This document shows positions 34,125 through 43,320 of a DNA stretch of 64,000 nt, piece after piece. The stretch spans positions 68,386 to 132,385 of the forward strand of contig CAVPTW010000014.1 of assembly GCA_963708735.1 (NCBI GenBank), given 5' to 3'. The first letter of the stretch is position 1; each line of letters begins with the position of its first letter. Source of the stretch: JAGPUQ01 sp963708735 (lineage in GTDB: Bacteria; Pseudomonadota; Gammaproteobacteria; Pseudomonadales; Porticoccaceae). The position numbers and the translations under genes were made by a program. The notes under the pieces are model-generated. The model ran no database searches. It had not been told where the DNA came from and worked only from the letters and a program-made list of their open reading frames with translations.

Positions 34125-34807
34125 TAATGCGCGGCCAACTCCGCCGCCGGCACGCCGCGCCAGTAGGCCCAGCGCAAGCGCCACATCAGGACGATCGTGC
34201 GCCACAGACCGCGCTGTTCCCAGCGGCGACCGGAAGTGATCACCGGTGTGCGGATACAGGCCGGACGCGACAACGCAAGGAGGCGCCGCGACAGCTCGAT
34301 ATCCTCCATCAGCGGCTGATCGGGAAAGCCGCCCACCGCGGTGAAAGCCGCGCGGGTGACGAAAATCGCCTGATCTCCGGTCGCAATGCCGGTCAGCCGC
34401 GAGCGCAGGTTCATCAGCCGCGCGATGACCCGGAGCATCCGGGGACGCCCCTCGATGCGCACGTCGAAGCGACCCCACCGGCGACGGCCGCCGGCCAGGG
34501 CCTTCTCGATCAATTCCGCGGCGCCCGCGGGAAGGCGGGTGTCGGCGTGCAGGAAAAGCAGCACGGGAGCGCGGGAGTTGGCGGCGCCCGCATTCATTTG
34601 GCGCGCTCTGCCACGCGGTCCGATGAGCGGCGGGACGCCCGCCGCGCTGGCGATGGCGACACTCGCGTCGCTGCTGCCGCCATCGACCAGTATCAGTTCA
34701 CAGCCGGCGTCCCGCTCCGCCCGCAGCGCCGCCAACGCGGCGGGCAGTCCGGCCGCTTCATCGAGCATGGGCACGATGATCGAAATACGGGGCGCTGCCG
34801 GACTCAT
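34070..34807 (-). CDS. Family 2 glycosyltransferase, arsenosugar-biosynthesis type (TIGR04283-like)
   Basis: The 246-residue GT-A enzyme begins RISIIVPMLDEAAGLP, with the nucleotide-sugar motif LVDGGSSD, the LLFLHADTRLP metal-binding region (HAD) and GGFPDQPLMEDIELSRRL with the ED catalytic area. These match the small glycosyltransferases found with ArsM/ArsS. It should attach or transfer a sugar moiety in arsenosugar assembly. The start is ATG 34807, eight bases after GGAGG. Its last 15 codons lie in the 16-bp tandem repeat, so the natural C-terminus may vary between strains. Confidence 0.87.
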   Translation of the reverse strand: MSPAAPRISIIVPMLDEAAGLPAALAALRAERDAGCELILVDGGSSDASVAIASAAGVPPLIGPRGRARQMNAGAANSRAPVLLFLHADTRLPAGAAELIEKALAGGRRRWGRFDVRIEGRPRMLRVIARLMNLRSRLTGIATGDQAIFVTRAAFTAVGGFPDQPLMEDIELSRRLLALSRPACIRTPVITSGRRWEQRGLWRTIVLMWRLRWAYWRGVPAAELAAHYLWQKGPVTERACDRKGR

Positions 34808-34864
34808 CCGACAAGCCTCCAATCAACAACCCCATCAACAACCCAACCACTACCGACCACCGTC

Positions 34865-35113
34865 TCAGCCGCCGGTTCGCAGGTCAGTGTCCGGCGGCGC
34901 TGGCGTATCGCCGGAATTCGCATCGTTACCATCGCCATTTTCTCCCGGCACATACACCCGCATCGCGGCGCCCAGAAAATGCAGTTGCTTGCCGAAGTTT
35001 CGGCATCCCGAGCACAGCAGCAGATGTATCCTCAGCGCAACGCGCTCGACCGCGGTCAGCCCTCGCTCCCGGGCTTCCGACATCAGGCGGGTACTTTCGC
35101 GGCAGCTCGGCAT
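34865..35113 (-). CDS. Zinc-finger anti-sigma factor-like protein
   Basis: The 82-residue protein has the ZAS signature of anti-sigma factors: an N-terminal Cys (C4), then HLLLCSGC giving the His-x3-Cys-x2-Cys zinc site at about 31-38. There is no membrane helix, so it would act in the cytoplasm. Its ATG overlaps the stop of the sigma factor gene as ATGA, a classic sigma/anti-sigma pair. It probably holds the sigma factor inactive until a redox or metal signal, perhaps arsenic, is sensed by the zinc site; the signal is inference. Confidence 0.87.
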   Translation of the reverse strand: MPSCRESTRLMSEARERGLTAVERVALRIHLLLCSGCRNFGKQLHFLGAAMRVYVPGENGDGNDANSGDTPAPPDTDLRTGG

Positions 35114-35736
35114 CAGCGCACACCCTCGACAAACCAGTGAGTTTCCAGACACGCACGCAACCGCAGTCGTGCCCGGTGCAGCAATACATTGAGATTGGTC
35201 CGGGAAAGCGCGAGTGCGTTACAGATTTCATCCGCGTCGAGCCCTACGAACTCCCGCATCATGAATACCCGCGCCTGGCGCTCCGGCAGCCCTTCGAGAC
35301 AGGCCTCGAACACGCGCCAGAACTGGGTTTCGCGCAGGCTGCCCTCGGGCTCGTGCCAACCTGTGGGCCGTGCATCCAGATGCCAGTGGCCGCGCGCGTC
35401 GAACAGCGCGGCAAATGTTTCGCCTTCATCCTCATCGTCGCCCAGGCTGCTGGCAGTGACGGTGCGTGAGCGCTGGCGCAGCGCATCGGCAATTTTGTAC
35501 TTGAGAATACCGAATACCCAGGTTTTCAGCGCCGAGCGCCCGCCAAAGGAGCGTTGGTTCTTGAGCGCGCCGGCCAGGGCTTCCTGCACGGCATCTTCGG
35601 CAAGATCCGGATCCTTGAGCTGCAGGGTGGCGAACTTGATCATCTGGCGCCGCAGCGGCACCAGAAATTCAGGATCGGCCAACTGCACGTCCTCGCCGGC
35701 AGGCTGCGCGGTTTCCCCGGCCATCCGCTCGCTCAT
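35113..35736 (-). CDS. ECF-type sigma-70 family RNA polymerase sigma factor
   Basis: The 207-residue protein has a sigma region 2 (about 30-95: FATLQLKDPDLAEDAVQEAL then ALKTWVFGILKYKIAD) and a region 4 (about 145-200: LEGLPERQARVFMMREFVGL, DEICNALALSRTNLNVLLHRAR) with the helix-turn-helix. It lacks regions 1 and 3, as ECF factors do. A GGAG site precedes its ATG. Coupled to the anti-sigma gene, it probably controls this arsenosugar transcript or a wider regulon. The gap upstream (35737-35818) has two copies of a TTCGGCGTT-type element that could take part in regulation. Confidence 0.93.
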   Translation of the reverse strand: MSERMAGETAQPAGEDVQLADPEFLVPLRRQMIKFATLQLKDPDLAEDAVQEALAGALKNQRSFGGRSALKTWVFGILKYKIADALRQRSRTVTASSLGDDEDEGETFAALFDARGHWHLDARPTGWHEPEGSLRETQFWRVFEACLEGLPERQARVFMMREFVGLDADEICNALALSRTNLNVLLHRARLRLRACLETHWFVEGVR

Positions 35737-35818
35737 GCCGATTCACTCCTGTGTTGCAACGTTAAAGACCCCCATTACCGAACGCCGAACACTGAATGCC
35801 AAACGCCGAAGGGACCTC

Positions 35819-36766
35819 TCAGAGCGCACCGCCGCAACTGCTGCCCTGCCCGGCGGTGCAGCCGTAACAATGGTCGGCAACGCGGATGGGTGCGCCTTCG
35901 ATATCGGCCTCCAGCAGGTCACGCAGGTGGCCCGGACCGGCGACCGGCAGGCCCAATTGCTGGTTGAAATCGCAATCGTACAGCCGACCCTGCCAATCGA
36001 CACTGATCAGATCGCGGCACATGACCTGCTCGAGGTTGGCAGGCTGATAGTTGTCCTTCAGCAACCGCAGGTAGTCCGCGAATTGTCCTTTCGAGATCAG
36101 CGCCGATCCAAAGCGATTGATGGGCATATTGGCAAGCGCAAACAGCGTATTGAACAGCACGCCGAACTGCCCGGCGAGTTCGCGTTTGTAGTCCGCTTCG
36201 AGCTGGGCCTGTGGGGGGGGCAGGCTGGCCCCCTGAGGATTGTAGACCAGGTTGAGCAGCAGACCCGTACCGTCGTGGCCATAACCCAGCGCATTGAGTT
36301 CCTGCAGCGCCCGGATGCTTTTTTCGAACACGCCCTCGCCGCGCTGGCGGTCGACGTTGTCGGCGGAATAACAGGGCAGCGACGCCACCACCTCCACGCC
36401 CTCGGCGGCAAGAAACTCCGCCAGACCTTCCTGCCCGGGCTCGAACAGGATGGTGAGATTGCAGCGGTCGATCACCCTGACGCCGAGACTCCGCGCCTGC
36501 CGCACCAGATCGCGAAATCCCGGATGCAGTTCCGGCGCGCCGCCGGTGATGTCGAGCGTCCCGATCCCGCGCGCCGTCAGCACCCGGGGAATCAGCGCCT
36601 GGGTGTCGGCGTCCATCATCTCGGTGCGGGTGGGGCCGGCGTTGACATGACAGTGCAGGCAGCGCTGGTTGCAGCGGTAGCTGAGATTGACCTGGAGGGT
36701 GCGGGTGGCACGGCGCTGGAGCGCGGGGAACTCCGTCAGTTCCAGCAGGGGCAGGGTGGCGCGCAT
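35819..36766 (-). CDS. arsS: Arsenosugar biosynthesis radical SAM protein
   Basis: The 315-residue protein has the radical SAM cluster motif C32-NQR-C36-LH-C39 and then ITGGAPELHPGFRDLV, the SAM-binding strand-loop. Its C-terminal domain (DUF3641 type) ends CYGCTAGQGSSCGG, a cysteine set likely to bind a second cluster or arsenic. ArsS joins the 5'-deoxyadenosyl group to dimethylarsenite made by ArsM, the first committed step to arsenosugars. It is the promoter-proximal gene of the minus-strand locus. An AGGA ribosome site precedes the ATG. Confidence 0.93.
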   Translation of the reverse strand: MRATLPLLELTEFPALQRRATRTLQVNLSYRCNQRCLHCHVNAGPTRTEMMDADTQALIPRVLTARGIGTLDITGGAPELHPGFRDLVRQARSLGVRVIDRCNLTILFEPGQEGLAEFLAAEGVEVVASLPCYSADNVDRQRGEGVFEKSIRALQELNALGYGHDGTGLLLNLVYNPQGASLPPPQAQLEADYKRELAGQFGVLFNTLFALANMPINRFGSALISKGQFADYLRLLKDNYQPANLEQVMCRDLISVDWQGRLYDCDFNQQLGLPVAGPGHLRDLLEADIEGAPIRVADHCYGCTAGQGSSCGGAL

Positions 36767-36789
36767 GATGTCCTTTCGACGAATGGGTT

Positions 36790-36816
36790 GCCGGGCGACC
36801 CGCTCGGTCGCCCGGC
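36790..36816. terminator. Hairpin after the thiolase gene
   Basis: An 11-bp perfect stem GCCGGGCGACC / GGTCGCCCGGC with a 5-base loop sits 46 bases past the thiolase stop and 23 bases upstream of the arsS start. No T-run follows on the minus strand. It probably ends or attenuates the thiolase transcript before arsS. Confidence 0.5.
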
Positions 36817-36862
36817 GTCCGGCATTCTTACACTGGCTTACACCGGGCTGCCAGCGCGTCCC

Positions 36863-38005
36863 TCAGGGCAACGCGTTGCCCATGATGATGGTGCCGCTGG
36901 CGCCGAACATGCCCCCCACCCCGTGACAGACCGAGATGTTCGCGCCCGCGACTTGGGCGGGCGCAATGCCGCGCATCTGACGCACGCTCTCCTGCAGGGC
37001 GTACATGCCGTACATGCCGGAATGCATGTAGCTCAAACCGCCGCCGTTGGTGTTCATGGGCAGCTTGCCGCCGGGCGCGGTGTGGCGCTCCCAGATGAAG
37101 GCACCCGCCTCGCCCTGGCCGACAAAGCCCAGATCCTCCAGACCATAGATGGGCAGATGGGCGAAGGCGTCGTAGATCATCAGGTGATCGACGTCGGCAT
37201 GGCGGATGCCGGCTTCGGCAAACGCCTTGGCGCCGGACACCCGGAACGCGCGCGACGAGCCGAAATCCTGCATCTGGCTGATCATCGGGGTTTCGACGCT
37301 TTCGCCGGTGCCCAGGATGTACACGGGTCGGGTGGGAAAATCCTTCGCACGCTCCGCGGAGGTGAGCACCAGGGCACCGCCACCGTCGGTCACCAGACAG
37401 CATTCGAGGACATGAAACGGGTAGGCGATGAGTTTGGAATTGAGCACATCCTGCACCGTGATGGGATCGCGGTGGGTGGCGCGGGGATTCATGCCCGCCC
37501 ATTCGCGCTGCACCACGGCGACATTGGCCAGTTGTTCGTGGGTGAGGCCGTGATCCTTCATGTAGCGCAGCACCGGAATGGTGAACATGGTGGGCGCGCC
37601 CAGCACGCCATAGGGCAGCTCGAACTGACCGGCGAGACTCGCCTGGTTGATCCCCACGGCCTGGCTGCCGACCCAGGAGCGCCCGCTCTCGCCGTGGGTG
37701 ATGAGAACGGTGGTACACAATCCTTCCGCGATGGCCGCCGCGGCGTGTCGCACATGGAGCATGAAGGAGCAGCCGCCCACCATGGTGCCATCCACCCAGG
37801 TGGGCGTGATGCCCAGATAATGCGCGAGCTCCGTGGGCCACTCGGCGGCGCAGGCGACGCCGTCGATGTCCTTGGGCGTCAGCCCGCAGTCGGCCAGTGC
37901 ATTGAGCGCGGCATCGGCGTGCAACTGAATCTGCGACATGTCCGGGACCAGCCCGAGCCGGGTGGTCTCGGCGGCGCCCACGATGGCGATGGCACCCGGC
38001 TTCAT
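36863..38005 (-). CDS. Thiolase family protein (SCP2-thiolase-like acyltransferase)
   Basis: The 380-residue protein has the nonspecific lipid-transfer thiolase pattern: IAIVGAAETTRLG at the start, a nucleophile region DGTMVGGCSFM (Cys near 79), GGGLSYMHSGMYGMYA, and the C-terminal CHGVGGMFGASG that carries the second Cys/His pair. Such proteins cleave or form beta-ketoacyl-CoA, often on sterol- or terpene-like side chains, together with a small OB-fold partner. Its start overlaps the stop of that partner (DUF35 protein) by four bases, supporting a two-subunit complex. Confidence 0.92.
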   Translation of the reverse strand: MKPGAIAIVGAAETTRLGLVPDMSQIQLHADAALNALADCGLTPKDIDGVACAAEWPTELAHYLGITPTWVDGTMVGGCSFMLHVRHAAAAIAEGLCTTVLITHGESGRSWVGSQAVGINQASLAGQFELPYGVLGAPTMFTIPVLRYMKDHGLTHEQLANVAVVQREWAGMNPRATHRDPITVQDVLNSKLIAYPFHVLECCLVTDGGGALVLTSAERAKDFPTRPVYILGTGESVETPMISQMQDFGSSRAFRVSGAKAFAEAGIRHADVDHLMIYDAFAHLPIYGLEDLGFVGQGEAGAFIWERHTAPGGKLPMNTNGGGLSYMHSGMYGMYALQESVRQMRGIAPAQVAGANISVCHGVGGMFGASGTIIMGNALP

Positions 38006-38421
38006 CGCGCACCTCCCCGCGCCGGGCGGAATTTCGGCAGCGCGATATCCGCGCTCACCGAATCGAACACCACTTCGAGCGGCATATCCAGCACCAGGGC
38101 TTCCGGCGTCTGGGGCACGCCCAGGATATTGGTCATCATGCGCGGGCCTTCCTCAAGCTGCACCACGGCGATCGCATAGGGCGCGTCGATCCATTTCGGC
38201 AACCGGTGATTGATGACATAGCTGTACAGCGTGGCGCGGCCGCTGGCACGGACTACCGACACCTGCCGCGAAGCGCATTCCGGGCAAAAGGGACGCGGCG
38301 GAAAATACACATGGGTGCAGGCGTCGCACTGCTGCAGCAGCAGTTCGCCGCGCCGCGCTCCCTCCCAGAAATGGCGGGTCTCCGGCGTCGGGCGCGGCAA
38401 TGTTTTCGGATTCATGCTCAT
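38002..38421 (-). CDS. OB-fold/zinc-ribbon thiolase partner (DUF35)
   Basis: The 139-residue protein has the rubredoxin-like zinc ribbon with C32-DA-C35 and C46-PE-C49, then an OB-fold (about 55-130: GRATLYSYVINHR, YAIAVVQLEEGPRMMTNI). DUF35 proteins bind acyl-CoA and form an obligate partner of SCP2-type thiolases or of aldolases in sterol side-chain degradation. The ATGA overlap with the thiolase start supports coupled expression. An alternative ATG is six bases downstream at 38415. Confidence 0.92.
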   Translation of the reverse strand: MSMNPKTLPRPTPETRHFWEGARRGELLLQQCDACTHVYFPPRPFCPECASRQVSVVRASGRATLYSYVINHRLPKWIDAPYAIAVVQLEEGPRMMTNILGVPQTPEALVLDMPLEVVFDSVSADIALPKFRPARGGAR

Positions 38422-38537
38422 GGCGAGGCGCACAGGTGGTTGTTGTTATGGCAAGCGATTGTTGCGCTTCGGCACGAGCTTGTCGAGTCAGTCTGTGTAA
38501 AATCGGACCCAATCCCGACCATACGGAGCACACAAAA

Positions 38538-39446
38538 ATGACCATTCGATACGACAACCGGGTTGCGGTGGTTACCGGCGCCGGCGCCGGACTCGGCCGC
38601 AGCCACGCGCTCTTTCTTGCCTCGCGCGGCGCGCGCGTAGTGGTGAACGATCTGGGCGGCGCGGTCGACGGCAGCGGCAGTTCGGCGACGCCCGCCCAGC
38701 AGGTAGTGGCGGAGATCAAGGCCGCCGGCGGCGAGGCGATAGCCAATGCCGATTCCGTCGCCACGCCGGCGGGCGCGGCGCGCATCGTCCAGGCGGCACT
38801 CGACCACTGGGGGCGCATCGATATCCTGATCAACAACGCCGGCAACCTGCGCGACAAGACCATCGCCAAGATGACCCCGGAGGATTTCGATGCCGTGGTG
38901 GCGGTGCATCTGGCGGGCGCCGCCTATTGCAGCATCGCCGCCTGGCCCCACATGAAGGACGCCAACTACGGGCGCATCGTGATGACCACCTCGGCCGCCG
39001 GCCTGTTCGGCAACTTCGGCCAGAGCAACTATGCCGCCGCCAAGCTGGGCGTGGTGGGGCTGATGAACGCCCTCAAGCACGAGGGGCGCAAGTACAACAT
39101 CCATATCAACACGGTGGCGCCCATGGCGCTGACCCGCATGACCCAGGACATCATGTCGGAGCAGATCAAGCCGCTGGTGAAGCCGGAGTTCGTGACGCCC
39201 ATCGTGGCCTGGTTCTGCGCCGAGGAAAACGACGTGTCCGGCGATGTGGTGGAAGCGGGCGCCGGCTACTACGCCCGGGTGCAGATCATGGAAGCCGCGG
39301 GCGCGGTGCTGGGCGGCGGTGAGGTACCGACCCCGGAAGCGATACGCGACAACTACGCACGCATCGCCGACATGAGCGGCGCCCAGCCCTACGACTCGGC
39401 CAACGACGTGATGCGCCATGTGTTTCGCACCCTGCGGCCGCGTTAG
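38538..39446 (+). CDS. SDR, (3R)-hydroxyacyl-CoA dehydrogenase type (MFE-2/17bHSD4-like)
   Basis: The 302-residue SDR has GAGAGLGR at 15-21, the long insert VVNDLGGAVDGSGSS at 36-49 typical of the dehydrogenase part of multifunctional enzyme 2, INNAGNLRD at 98-106, and catalytic S152, Y165 and K169. It carries a C-terminal extension (about 235-302) as in that group. It should oxidise (3R)-hydroxyacyl-CoA with NAD. It is divergent from the thiolase/DUF35 genes, so the three fit one side-chain oxidation route. A GGAG sits 10 bases before the ATG. Confidence 0.9.
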   Translation: MTIRYDNRVAVVTGAGAGLGRSHALFLASRGARVVVNDLGGAVDGSGSSATPAQQVVAEIKAAGGEAIANADSVATPAGAARIVQAALDHWGRIDILINNAGNLRDKTIAKMTPEDFDAVVAVHLAGAAYCSIAAWPHMKDANYGRIVMTTSAAGLFGNFGQSNYAAAKLGVVGLMNALKHEGRKYNIHINTVAPMALTRMTQDIMSEQIKPLVKPEFVTPIVAWFCAEENDVSGDVVEAGAGYYARVQIMEAAGAVLGGGEVPTPEAIRDNYARIADMSGAQPYDSANDVMRHVFRTLRPR

Positions 39447-39494
39447 CCGGACCGGAACGGCACATCCACCGCATCCGCGCAGGTGACGCGGTTC

Positions 39495-39630
39495 CGTCAT
39501 TCCCGCGCGACCGCCATGGATGGCGGAAATACTGGAAACGCAGGAGCGGTTTCCAGTGAAACGGGAATCCAGGTGCCGCAATATCTCGGAATCCGGTGGC
39601 GACTGGACCCCCGCTTTCGCGGGGGTGACG
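39495..39630. repeat. Miniature inverted-repeat element (MITE/REP-like), copy 1
   Basis: The element starts CGTCATTCCCGC (39495-39506) and ends GCGGGGGTGACG (39619-39630), inverse copies with two mismatches. Inside are smaller hairpins (CGCCATGGATGGCG; CTGGAAAC with GTTTCCAG). The ends match the element in the mod gene at 48486-48592. It lies between two SDR genes and may supply the ribosome site of the next one. Confidence 0.7.
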
Positions 39631-39663
39631 GGAGGACGCGGGGGTGACGACAAGACAACATCC

Positions 39664-39715
39664 GACATCAACAAGACATCAACAAGACATCAACAAGACA
39701 TCTGCGAGACATCAC
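39664..39715. repeat. 11-bp tandem repeat directly before an SDR start
   Basis: Three exact GACATCAACAA units (39664-39696), one diverged unit and a partial unit run right up to the ATG at 39716. No Shine-Dalgarno sequence lies between the repeats and the ATG. The frame is open through the repeats from a GTG at 39644 that has a GGAGG eight bases upstream. Confidence 0.75.
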
Positions 39716-40477
39716 ATGAGACTAGCCAACAAGGTCGCCCTGGTCACCGGCGCCGCCGGCCCCATGGGTCTGGGCGTCGCCAAGCGCTTCGCCGAAGAGG
39801 GCGCCTCCCTCATCATCACCGACATCTCCGGCCGCCGCCTCGAAGCCGCGGTCGAGGAGATCACGCCGCTGCTCGCGCCCGGCGCCAAGGTGCATGCGCA
39901 CCGCGCGAGCGTGCTGGTTGAGGCGGAAGTGGACGAGCTGCTGGCGTCCTCCCGCGCGCACTTTGACCGCGTCGACGTGCTCATCAATGTGGTCGGCGGC
40001 CTCTTTATCGACGCCAAATACACGCCGGTGCTCGAAGTCTCCGAAGAGCGCTGGGACGGCTGCTTCCGCGTCAACCTGAAAGGCATTTTCTACCTGGTGC
40101 GCAAACTCGCGCCCGGCATGCTGGCGCGCAAATGGGGCAAGATCGTCAATGTCTCCTCGGTGGAATACGCGGGCGCCGCCGGCCACGCCGACTACGGCGC
40201 CGCCAAGGCGGGCGTCACCTCCCTGACCCGCAGTCTGGCCGAGGAGCTCGCGCCCCACATCAACGTCAACTGCATCGCGCCCGGCATCATCCGCACCACG
40301 GCGATCCGCGACGTGGGCGAAGACGTCGCCCGCGAGTTCGAGCAAAAGAACCTGATGAAGCGCATGGGCGAACCCCTCGACATCGCCAATGCCGCACTGT
40401 TTTTCAGCAACGACGAATCGAGCTATGTCACCGGCGTGACCCTGCCGGTGTCGGGCGGGCTGTGGCCCGCGTTGTGA
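39716..40477 (+). CDS. SDR family oxidoreductase
   Basis: The 253-residue SDR has TGAAGPMGLG at 11-20, D36 at the end of beta-2, INVVGG at 90-95 in place of the usual NNAG, and catalytic S147, Y160 and K164. It is probably NAD-linked, like the other SDRs here. The start is uncertain. ATG 39716 begins the normal fold but has no ribosome site. GTG 39644 has a good one and would add 24 residues encoded by tandem repeats. The stop is 43 bases before the res gene, so it could share a transcript with the defence island, though functionally it belongs with the catabolic genes. Confidence 0.87.
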   Translation: MRLANKVALVTGAAGPMGLGVAKRFAEEGASLIITDISGRRLEAAVEEITPLLAPGAKVHAHRASVLVEAEVDELLASSRAHFDRVDVLINVVGGLFIDAKYTPVLEVSEERWDGCFRVNLKGIFYLVRKLAPGMLARKWGKIVNVSSVEYAGAAGHADYGAAKAGVTSLTRSLAEELAPHINVNCIAPGIIRTTAIRDVGEDVAREFEQKNLMKRMGEPLDIANAALFFSNDESSYVTGVTLPVSGGLWPAL

Positions 40478-40520
40478 ACTGGAGCGGGCGCCGGAACCCG
40501 AATTAACAGGAAGGTAATTC

Positions 40521-43285
40521 ATGGCACTGCATCCGGACTTCCCGCGCTCGCCCTACGCTGTCCTGCCCCCGGAGCTGCGCTGGTTCCCGGCCGCGGAAGA
40601 ACTGCGCAGCACGGCCTATGAAAAGCTGCTGCCGCCGCTGGTGGCCAAGGTGCGCGAGGAAGTCGCAGCCTGGCGCGAGGCGCGCTATGCCGGCGTGCAT
40701 CCGCCACTTCGCGTGCGCTGCTGGCCTGGTGGTTCGAGACCGAACACCTGATCGAACAGGCGGACGGCACGCAAAGCCCGTTTCGCTACTATTTTGCCCA
40801 GCGTGAAGCGGTCGAGACCCTGATCTGGCTTTACGACGTGCGCGGCGCACGCGACAAGTTCGACCTGCTGCGCTTCGATGCCTCCGGCGCGGTGTCGAGC
40901 AACATGTTCGACGAGGACTGGCCGCGCTTCGTGATCAAGATGGCCACCGGCGCCGGCAAGACCAAGGTGCTGTCGCTGCTGATCGCCTGGAGCTACTTTC
41001 ACAAACTCTACGAAGCGAATTCGCAGCTCGCGCGCAACTTCCTGCTGATCGCGCCCAACATCATCGTGCTCGATCGCCTGCGCGCCGATTTCGACGGCCT
41101 GCGCATCTTCTTCAACGATCCGGTGCTGCCCGACAACGGCCACGCGGGGCACAACTGGCGCGACGATTTCCAGCTCGCGCTGCATATCCAGGACGACGTG
41201 CGCGTGGTGCGCCCGACCGGCAACCTGTTCCTGACCAACATCCACCGCGTCTATCTGGGCGAGGTGCCGGAGCCCTCGCTCGACGATGACGACCTGCGCG
41301 ACTATTTTCTGGCCCCGTTCGGGGCCAAGCCCGTCGGCAAGACCACCGACAGCCGCGTCGATCTGGGCGAGATCGTGCGCGAGATCGACGAGCTGGCCGT
41401 GTTCAACGACGAGGCGCACCACATCCACGATCCGCGCCTGGCCTGGTTCAAGTCGATCCAGGACATCCATCATCGGCTGCTGCAAAAAGATCTGCGCCTG
41501 GCGCTGCAAGTGGACGTCACCGCCACGCCGCGCCACAACAACGGCGCGATTTTCGTGCAGACCGTCAGCGACTATCCGCTGGTCGAGGCCATCGCGCAGA
41601 ACGTGGTCAAGCATCCGGTGCTGCCGGATGCCGCCAGCCGCGCCCGCCTCGCCGAGCACCAGAGCCCGATCGTCACCGAGAAATACGCCGACTACCTGCA
41701 ACTGGGCATCGAGGAGTGGCGCAAGAGCCAGGCCGAACACGCGGCGCTGGGCAAGAAGGCCGTGCTGTTCGTGATGGTGGACGACACCAAAAACTGCGAC
41801 GCGGTGGGCGAGTACCTGCAAAAAATCTGCCCCGAACTGCAAGACGCGGTGCTGGTGATCCACACCAAGAACAACGGCGAGATTTCCGAGGCCGCTTCCG
41901 GCAAGAGCAAGGACGAACTGGAACTGCTGCGCCAGCAGTCGAACGCCATCGACACCTGGCAATCGCCCTACAAGGCCATCGTCTCGGTGCTGATGCTGAA
42001 AGAAGGCTGGGACGTGCGCAACGTCACCGTCATCGTCGGCCTGCGCGCCTACGCCGCCAAGAGCAACATCCTGCCCGAGCAGACCCTGGGGCGCGGCTTG
42101 CGGCGCATGTACCCCTCGCTTATGCCCGCGTCCGCCGGCGGGGGCTCCGATACACCAGAAACCGTCTCGGTCATGGGCACGCCCGCGTTCATGGAGTTCG
42201 TGGAGTCGATCCAGAGCGAGGGTGTGACCTTCGACCGGGTGCCCATGGGCGGCGCGGGCGGACGCGAGCGGCAGGATTCCGTGGTCGTCGAGGTCGATAC
42301 CGAAGCTCCCGACAAGGACATCGACGCGCTCGACATCGCGCTGCCCCGCCTGACCCGGCGCTTCAACCGCGAGTTCAGGGACCTGGCCGAGCTGGACCCA
42401 GCCGCGTTCGGCAATCCCCGGCTGCCGGTCAAGCCCTTCACGCCGGACCAGACCCGCGAGATCGTCTTCAAGACCCTGCTCGAATCCGAGGTCGATCACG
42501 TCATCCAGCTCGACGGCAGCGGCGCGGCGGACTACCGCTCCGTGGTCGCCTTCTTCGCCCGCCAGTTGCTGAAAGACCTGCGCCTGGTCGGCGGCTACGA
42601 CCTGCTCTATCCCAAGGTGCGCGACTTCCTGCGCGAGCACTTGTTCGATCACCCGGTCGATCTGGACGATCCGGTGATCCTGCGCAACCTGTCCGAACCG
42701 GAAGTCGGCAAGCTGCTGTTCGACCACTTCCGCGCCGCCATCAACGCGCTGACCATCCGCGACAGCGGCAGTTCGCGCAGCGAAGGCCAGATCCGCCTGC
42801 GCGACACCCGGCCCTTCCGCACCGAGCCGCGCGGTTTTTTGCCGGCCAGAAAATCCGTCTTCAACCGCATCGTCGGCGAAGCCAACGCCGACCGTCTGGA
42901 ACTGGCCTTCGCGGCATTTCTCGACAGCGCGCCCGACGTGCAGGCTTTCGGCAAGAACTACCTGGCCGTCGGCTTCAAGCTGGATTACGTCAAGGCCGAC
43001 GGCGAGCTGTCCACCTACACGCCGGATTTCATCGTCCGCACCACGGATGGCGCGGTGTGGCTGGTCGAGACCAAGGGCCGCGAGGAGCTGGACCTGCCGC
43101 AAAAGATGGCGCGGCTGGCGCAGTGGTGCGCGGATGCGACCGAAGCGAGCAAAAGCGAGGACGGCGTGCGCTACGGCTTTGTCTACGTCGATCAGGAAAG
43201 CTTCGAGGCGCACCGGCCAACGGATTTCGCCGGGCTGCTTGCGGCGTTTCGCGGTTATCAGACTGAACGGGCGGAATCGAGCTAG
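40521..43285 (+). pseudogene. res: Type III restriction enzyme Res subunit, frameshifted near 40701
   Basis: The N-terminal 60 codons read from ATG 40521 (AGGAAGG site upstream). After about 40701 the protein continues in another frame as ATSRALLAWWFETEH and runs to 43285. A missing G in CATCCG-CCAC would restore one chain of about 920 residues. The protein has an SF2 helicase core, with Walker A TGAGKT at about 40950, the DEAHH box at about 41407 and LGRGLRRMYP at about 42093, and a C-terminal PD-ExK nuclease with TPDFIV (about 43018) and VETKG. Res cuts DNA after ATP-driven movement, together with Mod. It is the first gene of the defence island. Confidence 0.88.
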
Positions 43286-43320
43286 AATGCCCATAAACCC
43301 AGCTTTATGGATAACCGGCC

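Noticed and set aside
35189..38179. 996-residue plus-strand open frame across sigma factor, arsS and thiolase
   Set aside because: It crosses several real minus-strand genes and their intergenic gaps, and has no protein family character.
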